Shown: positions 8,326 through 15,738 of the stretch, one piece after another
Numbering within the stretch: the first letter of the stretch is position 1
Layout of the letters: each line of letters opens with the position of its first letter
DNA from: JBGAPI01 sp044221335
GTDB lineage: Bacteria; Pseudomonadota; Gammaproteobacteria; Xanthomonadales; Ahniellaceae
Direction of reading: 5' to 3'
Assembly (NCBI GenBank): GCA_044221335.1
Contig: JBGAPI010000042.1
Coordinates: forward strand, 1 to 46,362
Length of the DNA: 46,362 bases
Notes under the pieces: generated by a model
The model's database searches: none
Seen by the model: only the letters and a program-made list of their open reading frames with translations
Told to the model about the DNA's origin: nothing
Position numbers and translations under genes: made by a program

Positions 8326-9819
8326 ATGAAGTCCTCGCGCCTGCTGCTGGTCGTCGCCGCGCTGATCGTCGGTCTGCTGGCAATCTTCGGCTGGCGCCGG
8401 TTCCACGCCGCCGGCGCCACCGACTATCGCACCGTCACTGTCGATCGCGGACCGATCCGGACCGTGATCGCCGCCACCGGCAGCCTGCGCGCGGTCACCA
8501 CCGTCGACGTCGGCTCGCAGCTGTCCGGCCAGATCGCGACCGTCGAGGGCGATTTCAACCAGCACGTCACGAAGGGCCAGCCCATCGCCCACATCGACCC
8601 GGCGGTGTTCAAGGCCCGCGTCACCCAGGCCGAGGCCGATGTCGCCAGCGCCGAGGCGAACCTGGCCGCGACCCGTGCCAACAAGGTCGACGCCGAAGCC
8701 TCGGCACGCAACGCCGACCGCGAATACAAGCGCCGCAGGGAATTGCGCGAGCGCAACCTGATCGCGCTCACCGACCTCGACACCGCCCAGCTGGCGGCCG
8801 AGTCGGCCGGAGCCAAGGTCGGCGTGCTGGCCGCGCAGATCGACGTCGCCGCCGCCGCGATCCGGCAGAAGCGCGCGGCACTCGACAACGCCCGGCTCGA
8901 CCTCGACCACACGGTGATCCGTGCGCCGGTCAACGGCGTCGTGGTGCAACGCGCGGTCGAGCCCGGCCAGACGGTGGCGGCGAGCTTTCAGACTCCGGTG
9001 CTGTTCCAGATCGCCGAGGACCTGACCCAGATGCAGTTGAACCTCGCGATCGACGAGGCCGACGTCGGCCAGGTCCGCGAGGGGCTGCCGGTGCGCTTCA
9101 ACGTCGATGCCTTCACCGGCCGCGAGTTCAGCGGCAAGGTCGCCCAGATCCGCCTGGCGGCGACGACCACCCAGAACGTGGTGACCTATCCGGTGGTGGT
9201 CGAGGTCGACAACGCCGACCTCGCGCTGCTGCCCGGCATGACCGCCAATGCCGAGATCGACATCGGCGGCAACCCCGATGCGCTGCGCGTTCCGAACGCC
9301 GCCCTGCGCTTCAAGCCGGCAGGCGCTGGCGCGCCTGCCGCCGGTGCCGGTCCGAGGCAGGGCGGGATGGACTGGGACGGGTTGAAGGGCAAGTTGAAAC
9401 TGACCGCGGAGCAGGCGTCCGCGTTCGACGCTGCGATCGCGGCGATGCGCCAGAAGATGCAGGCGCAGCGGCAGGCGCGGCAGGCTGGCGACGGCGCGGG
9501 CGGACCACCGAGCGATGCCGGCGGCGGTCGCGGCGAGTCGGGCAGCGGGCGTGGCGGCAGTCGATTCGGGGCGGCCATGAAGGAGGCGCTGGCGCCATTC
9601 CGCGCCACCCTCGACGATGCCCGGAAGGCCACCCTCGATGCCGAGCTCGCGAGCCTCGGCGGCGGCAAGCGCGGCAGCGTGTACGTGCTGCGCGACGGAG
9701 CGCCGGTCGCGGTCGCGATCCGGATCGGCGCCACCGACAGCGAGCGCACGGAGGTCATCGGCGATGCGCTGAAGCCGGGTGACGCGGTGATCGTCGGCAG
9801 CATCTCGCCGGCGCGCTGA
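8326..9819 (+). CDS. Efflux RND/MacA-type periplasmic adaptor with LTxxQ-like insert
   Basis: This is a 497-residue HlyD/MacA-family adaptor anchored by an N-terminal segment 'LLLVVAALIVGLLAIFGW'. It shows the lipoyl half motif 'VDVGSQLSGQIATVEGDFNQ', a long coiled coil (about residues 90-200), the second lipoyl half 'VIRAPVNGVVVQRAVEPGQ', and beta-barrel 'LPGMTANAEIDI'. Between the barrel (about residue 330) and the last domain ('RGSVYVLRDGAPVAV') lies an insert of about 110 residues. It is Gly/Arg-rich in the middle, with helices starting 'LKLTAEQASAFDAAIAAM', which looks like the LTxxQ motif of Spy/CpxP-type periplasmic proteins. GGAG lies near the ATG. It is followed 12 bp later by the ATPase gene. 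Confidence 0.92.
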   Translation: MKSSRLLLVVAALIVGLLAIFGWRRFHAAGATDYRTVTVDRGPIRTVIAATGSLRAVTTVDVGSQLSGQIATVEGDFNQHVTKGQPIAHIDPAVFKARVTQAEADVASAEANLAATRANKVDAEASARNADREYKRRRELRERNLIALTDLDTAQLAAESAGAKVGVLAAQIDVAAAAIRQKRAALDNARLDLDHTVIRAPVNGVVVQRAVEPGQTVAASFQTPVLFQIAEDLTQMQLNLAIDEADVGQVREGLPVRFNVDAFTGREFSGKVAQIRLAATTTQNVVTYPVVVEVDNADLALLPGMTANAEIDIGGNPDALRVPNAALRFKPAGAGAPAAGAGPRQGGMDWDGLKGKLKLTAEQASAFDAAIAAMRQKMQAQRQARQAGDGAGGPPSDAGGGRGESGSGRGGSRFGAAMKEALAPFRATLDDARKATLDAELASLGGGKRGSVYVLRDGAPVAVAIRIGATDSERTEVIGDALKPGDAVIVGSISPAR

Positions 9820-9831
9820 AGGATCGTCCCG

Positions 9832-10512
9832 GTGTCCCTGATCGAGATCCGCCAGCTGACCAAGGTCTACAGCCGCGGGACCGCGGCCGAGGTGACCGCG
9901 CTGCGCGGCGTCGACCTGTCGGTCGCGCGCGGCGAGTTTGTCGCCATCACCGGCGCGTCGGGCTCGGGCAAGAGCACGCTGATGAACCTCATCGGCTGCC
10001 TCGATACTCCGACCGATGGGACCTATCGCCTCGACGGCGTCGATGTCGCGAGCCTCACGGTCGCCGAACGCGCGCACCTGCGCCGCGACAAGATCGGTTT
10101 CGTGTTCCAGAGCTTCCAGTTGCTGCACCGGCTGACCGCGCTGGAGAACGTGATGATGCCGCTGGTCTACGGCAGCACGCCGCGCGGCAGCCGGCGCGAA
10201 CGCGCGCTGGCGGCCCTCGCCAGCGTCGGCCTGGAGGCGCGTGCCGGCCATCGGCCGAGCGAGCTGTCCGGCGGCCAGCAGCAGCGCGTCGCCATCGCCC
10301 GGGCGCTGATCAACGAGCCGCCGATCCTGCTCGCCGACGAGCCGACCGGCGCCCTCGATTCGAAGACCGGCGCCGAGGTGCTGGCGCTGTTCGGCCGACT
10401 GCGCGAGGCCGGCCAGACCGTCGTGCTGATCACCCACGACCCCAGCGTCGCCGCCCGTGCCGCCCGGCGCTGCGAGATGCGCGACGGCGAGCTATTCGAG
10501 GCGTCGCCATGA
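9832..10512 (+). CDS. ABC transporter ATP-binding protein, MacB/LolD type
   Basis: This is a 226-residue ATPase driving the MacB-type mechanotransmission exporter encoded with it. Visible motifs are Walker A 'GASGSGKSTLMN', Q-loop 'FVFQSFQLLHRLTALENVMMP', signature 'LSGGQQQRVAIARAL', Walker B 'PPILLADEPTGALDS' and the switch histidine in 'VVLITHDPSVA'. It starts with GTG after a 12-bp gap from the adaptor gene and overlaps the permease gene by 4 bp (ATGA). Unlike E. coli MacB, the ATPase and permease are separate proteins. Confidence 0.96.
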   Translation: MSLIEIRQLTKVYSRGTAAEVTALRGVDLSVARGEFVAITGASGSGKSTLMNLIGCLDTPTDGTYRLDGVDVASLTVAERAHLRRDKIGFVFQSFQLLHRLTALENVMMPLVYGSTPRGSRRERALAALASVGLEARAGHRPSELSGGQQQRVAIARALINEPPILLADEPTGALDSKTGAEVLALFGRLREAGQTVVLITHDPSVAARAARRCEMRDGELFEASP

Positions 10513-11741
10513 TCCTCAGGGACACTCTCGAACTCGCCGCCCAGTCGCTCCGCGGCAACTGGCTGCGCAGCGTGCTGACCGCGCTCGGCGTGATCATCGG
10601 CATCGCCGCCGTGATCGTGATGGTCGCGATCGGCGAAGGAACCCAGTCCGAACTGGACCGGATGATCGGCTCGCTCGGCTCCAACCGCCTCGAAGTGCTC
10701 TCCGGCGCCGGTCGTGCCGGTGGCGCCCGCCTCGGTGCCGGCAGCAAGCCGACCCTGACCGAGGGCGATGCGAATGCGATCCGCACGGAGATCCCCAGCG
10801 TCGCCTTCTGCGCCGCCAGCGTCCGGATGGCCGCGCAGGTCGTCGCCGGCAATGCCAACTGGGCGTCGTCGGTATTCGGCGTGCAGTCCGACTACTTCAG
10901 CATCAACAACTGGCAGCTGGCCTCCGGCGACGGTTTCGCGGCACGTGATTACAGTGGTGCCGCCAAGGTCGCCGTGATCGGCCAGACGGTGAAGCAGAAC
11001 CTGTTCGGCGACGACGACCCGGTCGGCCGAACGATCCGGATCCAGAAGGTGCCGATCACCGTGGTCGGCGTGCTCGCCGCCAAGGGCCAAGGCGGCTTCG
11101 GCCAGGACCAGGACGACGTGGTGTTCGTGCCGCTCGCGACCGCCAAGCGCCGCCTGCCGGCCGGCAGCAGCATTTCCGGCGAGTTCGTCCAGCAGATCAC
11201 CGTCGGCGCCGCCAGCGCCGACCAGGTCGACGAGGCCGAGGAGGCGATCGGCGCCCTGCTCCGGCAGCGCCACAGGATCGACGCCGGCGCCCAGGACGAC
11301 TTCCAGGTGCGCAACCTCGCGGAGATCATCGCCACCCGCACCGAGACCACCCGGCTGATGTCGCTGCTGCTCGCGATCGTGGCGACGATCTCCCTGATCG
11401 TCGGCGGCATCGGCATCATGAACATCATGCTCGTCTCGGTGACCGAGAGGGTGCGCGAGATCGGTCTCCGGATGGCGGTCGGCGCCGGTCCGCGCGAGAT
11501 CCAGCTGCAGTTCCTGTCCGAGGCGATGGCGATCTCGCTGGGCGGCGGCGTGATCGGCATCGCGATCGGCGTCGGCGGCGCCTTCCTCACGGGCGCGATC
11601 TCTGCGCTGCCGGTGCACCTGTCTCCCGACATCATCCTGCTCGCGACCGGCTTCTCGATCGCGACCGGCCTGTTCTTCGGCTACTACCCGGCCCGCAAGG
11701 CCGCACAGCTGGACCCGATCGAGGCGCTGCGCTCGGAATAG
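10509..11741 (+). CDS. ABC transporter permease, MacB/FtsX type
   Basis: This is a 410-residue permease with four membrane segments. TM1 is 'SVLTALGVIIGIAAVIVMVA', followed by a large periplasmic MacB-PCD domain (about residues 45-280). TM2 is 'LLLAIVATISLIVGGIGIMN', then the family motif 'VTERVREIGLRMAVGA'. TM3 and TM4 end in 'GYYPARKAAQLDPIEALRSE'. It forms the third gene of a tightly coupled operon with the adaptor and ATPase. An outer-membrane TolC partner is not encoded in the window. Substrate is unknown: the family exports macrolides, lipopeptides or siderophores. Confidence 0.95.
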   Translation: MILRDTLELAAQSLRGNWLRSVLTALGVIIGIAAVIVMVAIGEGTQSELDRMIGSLGSNRLEVLSGAGRAGGARLGAGSKPTLTEGDANAIRTEIPSVAFCAASVRMAAQVVAGNANWASSVFGVQSDYFSINNWQLASGDGFAARDYSGAAKVAVIGQTVKQNLFGDDDPVGRTIRIQKVPITVVGVLAAKGQGGFGQDQDDVVFVPLATAKRRLPAGSSISGEFVQQITVGAASADQVDEAEEAIGALLRQRHRIDAGAQDDFQVRNLAEIIATRTETTRLMSLLLAIVATISLIVGGIGIMNIMLVSVTERVREIGLRMAVGAGPREIQLQFLSEAMAISLGGGVIGIAIGVGGAFLTGAISALPVHLSPDIILLATGFSIATGLFFGYYPARKAAQLDPIEALRSE

Positions 11742-11757
11742 TCCCGTCGCGGACCGG

Positions 11758-12774
11758 TCAGGCCAGCGCCGCGAGCGCCGACCGCAGAGCGGCCCGCTGT
11801 GACGCCTGCAACGCGGCGATCGTCGCGACCAGCCGGGGGTGGCGGAGCACCCGCTCGCGGTGTCCCGCCGGGTCGGACAGCACTTGTTCGACCGCATCGA
11901 CCATGCCGCCCGCATCGGCCCACACGATGTGGTCGGCATAGGGAATGACCACGCCGAGTGGCACGTTCTCGCTCACCACCAGCGTTCCGCACAGCAGGGC
12001 GGGCAGTACGCGCAGTTCCTCCAGCGTGTGGTGCTCGTCGGTCTGGTGCAGGTTCACCAGCACGCCCGCGCGGCGGTAGCGAGCCGCGAGGTCGGTCATC
12101 CGCCAGACACCGCGCAGGTTGGACAGCGGCAACCCGCGCGCCGCGGCCGCGTCGAGGAAGCGCCGCCGGCGCGGCACCGACGGATCGCTGAACAGCGTCA
12201 GCGCGGTCGGCACCGGCGGCAACGGTGGCAGTGCCGGCGGGACGAGCACTGGCGACAGGCAGAGCATGCGTCCCAGCAGGCGTTCGTAGCCTCCCGCGCG
12301 CTCCAGGTGGGCACGATTGGCGAGGCTGTAGTCGACCACGAGATCGCAGGCCTCGAGGAACGCGCGGTCCAGGACCCGAGCGAGGTAGCAGCCGCCGCCT
12401 TCCGGCAGCGGCGTCGCCGACGGCGTGGCGCCTTCCGCGTCGCGCCCGCCCGGTCGGACCAGCGTGTGCTCGTACTGCACCCCGACCCGGACGACTCGTC
12501 CGCGAGCGTCATCGAGCAGGCGCGCCAGGGCCGGCGGGCGCTTCCCGGGCTCGTCGAAAATCACGGTCAATGGAGTCGGCTGGTCCGCGAGGATCGAGCG
12601 CACCAGGCCGACGACGTGGTGGTAGTAGGCCCGCAGATGCACGGGATGACGCGGATTCCAGACCAGCCGGCCGGCGCCGACCGGCTCGCTGCGGTAACCC
12701 CTCCGGTTGTAGCCGTCGCGGATCGCGATCAGCCCGCGCCGGACGGTCCCGAGCGCTCCCCCCGATGACGCCAT
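11758..12774 (-). CDS. Glycosyltransferase-like protein (GT4/GT-B C-terminal fold)
   Basis: The 338-residue protein has no signal peptide. The C-terminal third, 'AGVLVNLHQTDEHHTLEELR' followed by 'LPALLCGTLVVSENVPLGVV' and 'HIVWADAGGMVDAVEQVLSD', has the layout of the nucleotide-sugar domain of GT-B enzymes: conserved E-E-x-R region, then a 'make a gap for the visible signal' segment and a final helix. The N-terminal half is less recognisable. It is convergent with the efflux operon and stands alone. I infer a glycosyltransferase; donor and acceptor are unknown. The codon use is like its neighbours. Confidence 0.55.
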   Translation of the reverse strand: MASSGGALGTVRRGLIAIRDGYNRRGYRSEPVGAGRLVWNPRHPVHLRAYYHHVVGLVRSILADQPTPLTVIFDEPGKRPPALARLLDDARGRVVRVGVQYEHTLVRPGGRDAEGATPSATPLPEGGGCYLARVLDRAFLEACDLVVDYSLANRAHLERAGGYERLLGRMLCLSPVLVPPALPPLPPVPTALTLFSDPSVPRRRRFLDAAAARGLPLSNLRGVWRMTDLAARYRRAGVLVNLHQTDEHHTLEELRVLPALLCGTLVVSENVPLGVVIPYADHIVWADAGGMVDAVEQVLSDPAGHRERVLRHPRLVATIAALQASQRAALRSALAALA

Positions 12775-12887
12775 CGCTCGCTCCAGGATGACACCGGCGA
12801 ACTCCCGAGACCGATCGCGTCGCGCGGCGCGGGCGATGATGACACGCGGGAACGGCGTTACGTGCGGCGGCGCGAATGGGGGGACAT

Positions 12888-12913
12888 CGTGTCATTCCGT
12901 TTGGAACGACACG
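12888..12913. promoter_or_regulatory. Dyad upstream of phaB1, candidate operator
   Basis: Arms CGTGTCATTCC and GGAACGACACG pair at 10 of 11 positions around a 4-nt centre. The dyad lies about 10 bp upstream of a possible -35 (TTGCCG, 12924-12929) with a possible -10 TAGAAT at 12949-12954 (19-bp spacer). It could bind a regulator of phaB1 or fold in RNA. Confidence 0.35.
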
Positions 12914-13012
12914 CGGTAGAGACTTGCCGATCGGCGGCACCGGCCCGCTAGAATCGGGGAACGGCAACGTTCGCGCTCGACGGGCGGCCGGCAATTCACT
13001 GGGGAGTGGATC

Positions 13013-13753
13013 ATGAGTCAGCGTGTCGCATTGGTGACCGGTGGTACCGGCGGTATCGGATCGGCCATCGTCAAGGAACTCGCGCGGCGCGGCCACAAGG
13101 TCGCGACCAACTACCGTCACGAAGGCAAGGCGCAGACCTGGCAGGCCGAGATGAAGGCCCAGGGCGTGGACGTCACCATCGTGCCCGGCGACGTGGGCGA
13201 CTTCGCCTCGGCGGCCGAGATGGTCAAGGCGGCGGAAGCCGCGCTCGGACCGATCGACATCCTGATCAACAACGCGGGCATCACCCGCGACACCACCTTC
13301 CACAAGATGACCGCGCTGCAGTGGCAGGAGGTCATCAACACCAACCTGACCTCGTGCTTCAACGTCACTCGTGCGGTGATCGACGGCATGCGCGCGCGCA
13401 AGTGGGGCCGCGTCGTGCAGATCTCCTCGATCAACGGCCAGAAGGGCCAGTACGGCCAGGCCAACTACGCCGCCTCCAAGGCCGGCATGCACGGCTTCAC
13501 CATCTCGCTGGCCCAGGAAAACGCCAAGTTCGGCATCACCTGCAACACCGTGTCGCCCGGCTACGTCGGCACCGACATGGTGATGGCGGTGCCGGAGGAC
13601 GTCCGCGCCAAGATCACCGCGCAGATCCCGGTCGGCCGCCTCGGCGATCCCGACGAGATCGCGTTCGCGGTGGCCTTCCTCACCGACGAGCGCGCGGCGT
13701 GGATCACCGGCGCCAACCTGTCGATCAACGGCGGCCACTACATGGGTTGGTAG
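13013..13753 (+). CDS. phaB: Acetoacetyl-CoA reductase PhaB (copy 1)
   Basis: The enzyme reduces acetoacetyl-CoA to (R)-3-hydroxybutyryl-CoA with NADPH, the second step of PHB synthesis. The 246-residue SDR protein shows the cofactor motif 'VTGGTGGIGSAI', 'NNAGITRDTTFHKM', the catalytic serine region 'VQISSINGQKGQYGQ', the Y-x-x-x-K pair in 'NYAASKAGMHGF', and 'NTVSPGYVGTDMV'. GGGGAG precedes the ATG. The N-terminal 'NYRHEGKA' after the second strand fits NADPH preference. It lies upstream of phaR, separated by a strong hairpin, so the two are probably separate units. phaA and phaC are not in the window. Confidence 0.94.
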   Translation: MSQRVALVTGGTGGIGSAIVKELARRGHKVATNYRHEGKAQTWQAEMKAQGVDVTIVPGDVGDFASAAEMVKAAEAALGPIDILINNAGITRDTTFHKMTALQWQEVINTNLTSCFNVTRAVIDGMRARKWGRVVQISSINGQKGQYGQANYAASKAGMHGFTISLAQENAKFGITCNTVSPGYVGTDMVMAVPEDVRAKITAQIPVGRLGDPDEIAFAVAFLTDERAAWITGANLSINGGHYMGW

Positions 13754-13791
13754 TCCGTTCCGCAGCCGCGGAACGACTCACCCGGCCCTCA

Positions 13792-13822
13792 GCCTTTCGC
13801 GCGCAGGCTGCGCGCGAAAGGC
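13792..13822 (+). terminator. Perfect 14-bp hairpin after phaB1
   Basis: Arms GCCTTTCGCGCGCA and TGCGCGCGAAAGGC are exact reverse complements around a GGC loop. It sits 39 bp after the phaB1 stop. There is no U run, so it may be a factor-assisted terminator or an mRNA-stabilising stem. Confidence 0.55.
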
Positions 13823-13874
13823 GCCGACGACGGTTGCACCCGACGACGTCCGACCTCCGGAGTCGTGGTGCCCT

Positions 13875-13946
13875 TGCTGCACTGCGAACGCAAACCATTG
13901 CAAGCCGTAAAAGGGTTTGATAAAGCCTCGTAGTGCAGTGCAAAAA
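13875..13946. promoter_or_regulatory. Candidate PhaR operator boxes upstream of phaR
   Basis: Two TGCACTGC-type boxes lie in inverted orientation: TGCTGCACTGCG at 13875-13886 and TAGTGCAGTGCAAAAA at 13931-13946. A TTGCAA palindrome lies between them at about 13900. PhaR proteins are known to bind TGC/GCA-rich sites and repress their own gene. The boxes end 20 bp before the phaR ATG, which fits autoregulation. Confidence 0.45.
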
Positions 13947-13966
13947 CCTCTGCTAGCGTGAAAACC

Positions 13967-14464
13967 ATGAGCAAAACCCGGATCATCAAGAAGTACCCGA
14001 ACCGGCGCCTGTACGACACCGAGATCTCCAGCTACATCACCGTCGAGGATGTGCGCCAGCTGGTCGTCGATGGCGAGACCTTCGAGGTGCGCGACGCCAA
14101 GACCGGCGAGGAGATCACCCGTTCCGTGCTGCTGCAGATCATCTCGGAGCACGAGGAACACGGGCAACCGATGTTCTCGATCAACCTGCTGTCGCAGATC
14201 ATCCGCTTCTACGGCGACTCGCTGCAGGGCTTCATGGGCAACTACCTCGAGAAGTCGGCGCAGGCCTTCCTCGAGCAGAGCCAGCAGTTCCGCGGCCAGC
14301 TGAACAACATGATGGGCCAGACGCCGTGGACGCTCCTGAACGAGATGACCGAGCGCAATCTCGACGCCTGGAAGCAGATGCAGTCGACCTTCCTCAACGC
14401 CACCGGCACCGCCAATCGCACCGCGACGCCACCGAAGCCCGGCACGAAAACCCCGGGAAGGTAG
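13967..14464 (+). CDS. phaR: Polyhydroxyalkanoate synthesis repressor PhaR
   Basis: PhaR senses PHB and represses phasin and its own gene. The N-terminal DNA-binding domain reads 'RIIKKYPNRRLYDTEISSYI' and 'TVEDVRQLVVDGETFEVRDA', the diagnostic PhaR signature. A second domain begins 'ITRSVLLQIISEHEEHG' and continues with the PHB accumulation regulatory segment 'LLSQIIRFYGDSLQGFM'. At 165 residues it is of usual length. GTG 13958 would add three residues. It sits between two phaB genes, with candidate operator boxes directly upstream and a separate promoter for the following gene. Confidence 0.95.
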   Translation: MSKTRIIKKYPNRRLYDTEISSYITVEDVRQLVVDGETFEVRDAKTGEEITRSVLLQIISEHEEHGQPMFSINLLSQIIRFYGDSLQGFMGNYLEKSAQAFLEQSQQFRGQLNNMMGQTPWTLLNEMTERNLDAWKQMQSTFLNATGTANRTATPPKPGTKTPGR

Positions 14465-14811
14465 AACGGGCGCCGACCCGCTGCTCTTCGCGCTCCGACC
14501 GCGTGACGCCGAGCGGACCAGGTGCCGCTTTACGGCGTTTGGAAGTTCGTATCGAAAGGGACAAGGCGGCGAACGGCTGCATTGAATCGGGTGTTCCCGT
14601 TTCCCCGATGTGCCGGACGTTCTCCCCCATCCGCGTCACGCTTGAACCGGGGGGACGCGCTCGCCGGAGCGCCTCCCCGCCGCAGCGCATCAAACAATGG
14701 TCACACCCCGATCTGTTGCCGTTTCAGGCGTTTGACTTGCATTTCCGGCGTTCCTAGCATAGATATATTGCATCGCACCATACCGGTGCGGACCGATCAC
14801 GGAGTGGGTCC
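14465..14811 (+). promoter_or_regulatory. Gap with promoter for the second phaB
   Basis: This 347-bp gap shows no gene. Near its end is a good sigma-70-type promoter: -35 TTGACT (14732-14737), 17-bp spacer, -10 TAGCAT (14755-14760), with an overlapping alternative TATATT about 6 bp on. Downstream, TTGCATCGCA resembles the TGC-rich boxes near phaR. GGAG precedes the phaB2 ATG. Confidence 0.55.
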
Positions 14812-15558
14812 ATGAAGCAGCGCGTTGCCATCGTCACCGGCGGTCTCGGCGGTATCGGTACCGAAATCTGCAAGCAGTTGGCCGACAGCGGCCACCAGGT
14901 GGTCGCCGCCGATCTCGCCGTGCGCGCCGAGCGCGTCGAGCAGTTCAAGGCCGAGGTCGCCGACTACAACGGTCGCATCGTGTTCGAGGTGGTCGACGTC
15001 AGCGCGCACGACTCCTGCGCGGCCCTGGTCGAGCGCGTACGCACCACCTACGGCCCGATCGGCGTGCTGGTCAACTCCGCCGGCATTACCCGCGACGTTA
15101 CCCTGCGCAAGATGACGGTCGAGCAGTGGACCGACGTGATGAAGGTCAACCTCGACGGTCTCTTCAACATGTGCCGCCCGGTCGTCGAGTCGATGTGCGA
15201 GACCGGCTTCGGCCGCATCGTCAACATCTCCTCGGTCAACGGCCAGACCGGCGCTTTCGGCCAGACCAACTACTCGGCCTCGAAGGCCGGCCTGCACGGC
15301 TTCACGATGGCCCTGGCCCGCGAAGTCGCCCGCAAGGGCGTGACCGTCAACAGCGTCTCGCCGGGCTACTGCCGCACCCCGATGGTCGCCAAGATCCCCG
15401 AAGACATCCGCAACCAGATCATCGCCCAGATCCCGGTCGGCCGGATCGGCGAGCCGGGCGAGATCGCCCGCGTGGTCAACTTCCTTGCCGCCCCGGAATC
15501 CGGCTTCATCACCGGCGCCAATGTTCCGGTGAACGGTGGCTACTTCATGGACTACTAG
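14812..15558 (+). CDS. phaB: Acetoacetyl-CoA reductase PhaB (copy 2), attachment-site gene
   Basis: This is a 248-residue SDR enzyme with the same reaction as copy 1. Motifs are 'VTGGLGGIGTEI', 'NSAGITRDVTLRKM', 'VNISSVNGQTGAFGQ', the Y-x-x-x-K pair in 'NYSASKAGLHGF', and 'NSVSPGYCRTPMV'. It differs clearly from copy 1 in the second strand ('AADLAVRAERVEQF'), so the two may differ in cofactor or substrate. The last six codons overlap the left attachment repeat of the integrated element. The stop codon (TAG) is supplied by the element; the displaced host end (with TGA) is at 27657-27675. The protein is therefore unchanged by the insertion. Confidence 0.94.
   Translation: MKQRVAIVTGGLGGIGTEICKQLADSGHQVVAADLAVRAERVEQFKAEVADYNGRIVFEVVDVSAHDSCAALVERVRTTYGPIGVLVNSAGITRDVTLRKMTVEQWTDVMKVNLDGLFNMCRPVVESMCETGFGRIVNISSVNGQTGAFGQTNYSASKAGLHGFTMALAREVARKGVTVNSVSPGYCRTPMVAKIPEDIRNQIIAQIPVGRIGEPGEIARVVNFLAAPESGFITGANVPVNGGYFMDY
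15540..15556 (+). repeat. attL core (17 bp)
   Basis: CTACTTCATGGACTACT occurs here within the last codons of phaB2 and again exactly at 27657-27673. The bases on either side differ between copies (G versus A before, A versus G after), which sets the length at 17 bp. Confidence 0.92.
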
Positions 15559-15589
15559 GCAAATCGCCTTTTTTTGGCGTATTTGCTAG
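15555..15589 (+). terminator. Element-borne hairpin at the phaB2 stop
   Basis: A stem-loop begins in the phaB2 stop region: GCAAAT and CGCC pair with GGCG and ATTTGC across a seven-T loop, with two bulges. It overlaps the end of the attL core and may replace the host terminator that was displaced to 27693-27710. The T run is in the loop, not after the stem. Confidence 0.4.
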
Positions 15590-15620
15590 GTTTTCATCGA
15601 TAAAATCGGGTCGAAACTGG

Positions 15621-15649
15621 AGCTAGCTACCTATTTGGCTACCAATTTC
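15621..15649 (+). repeat. Left arm-type repeat of the element
   Basis: The 29-bp stretch contains AGCT, CTACC and TGGCTACC blocks. It matches 27516-27544 at 21 of 29 positions in the same orientation. It lies 65 bp inside attL and is a candidate integrase or AlpA arm-binding site. Confidence 0.5.
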
Positions 15650-15738
15650 GGCCCGACGCCCCTGTGTTCCGACACGTAGACCGCCCTCCGACGCCATGGC
15701 CGGAGTAGCATTGCTGCGTTTCGTCAGGAGCGCCCGCC

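Noticed and set aside
8247..10437. Large alternative frames over the efflux adaptor and ATPase, both strands
   Set aside because: Arg/Pro/Gly-rich shadows without domain; the adaptor and ATPase have full motif sets.
15597..15610. ATCGAT-centred palindrome near attL
   Set aside because: Short and AT-rich; could be part of attP architecture but cannot be separated from chance.
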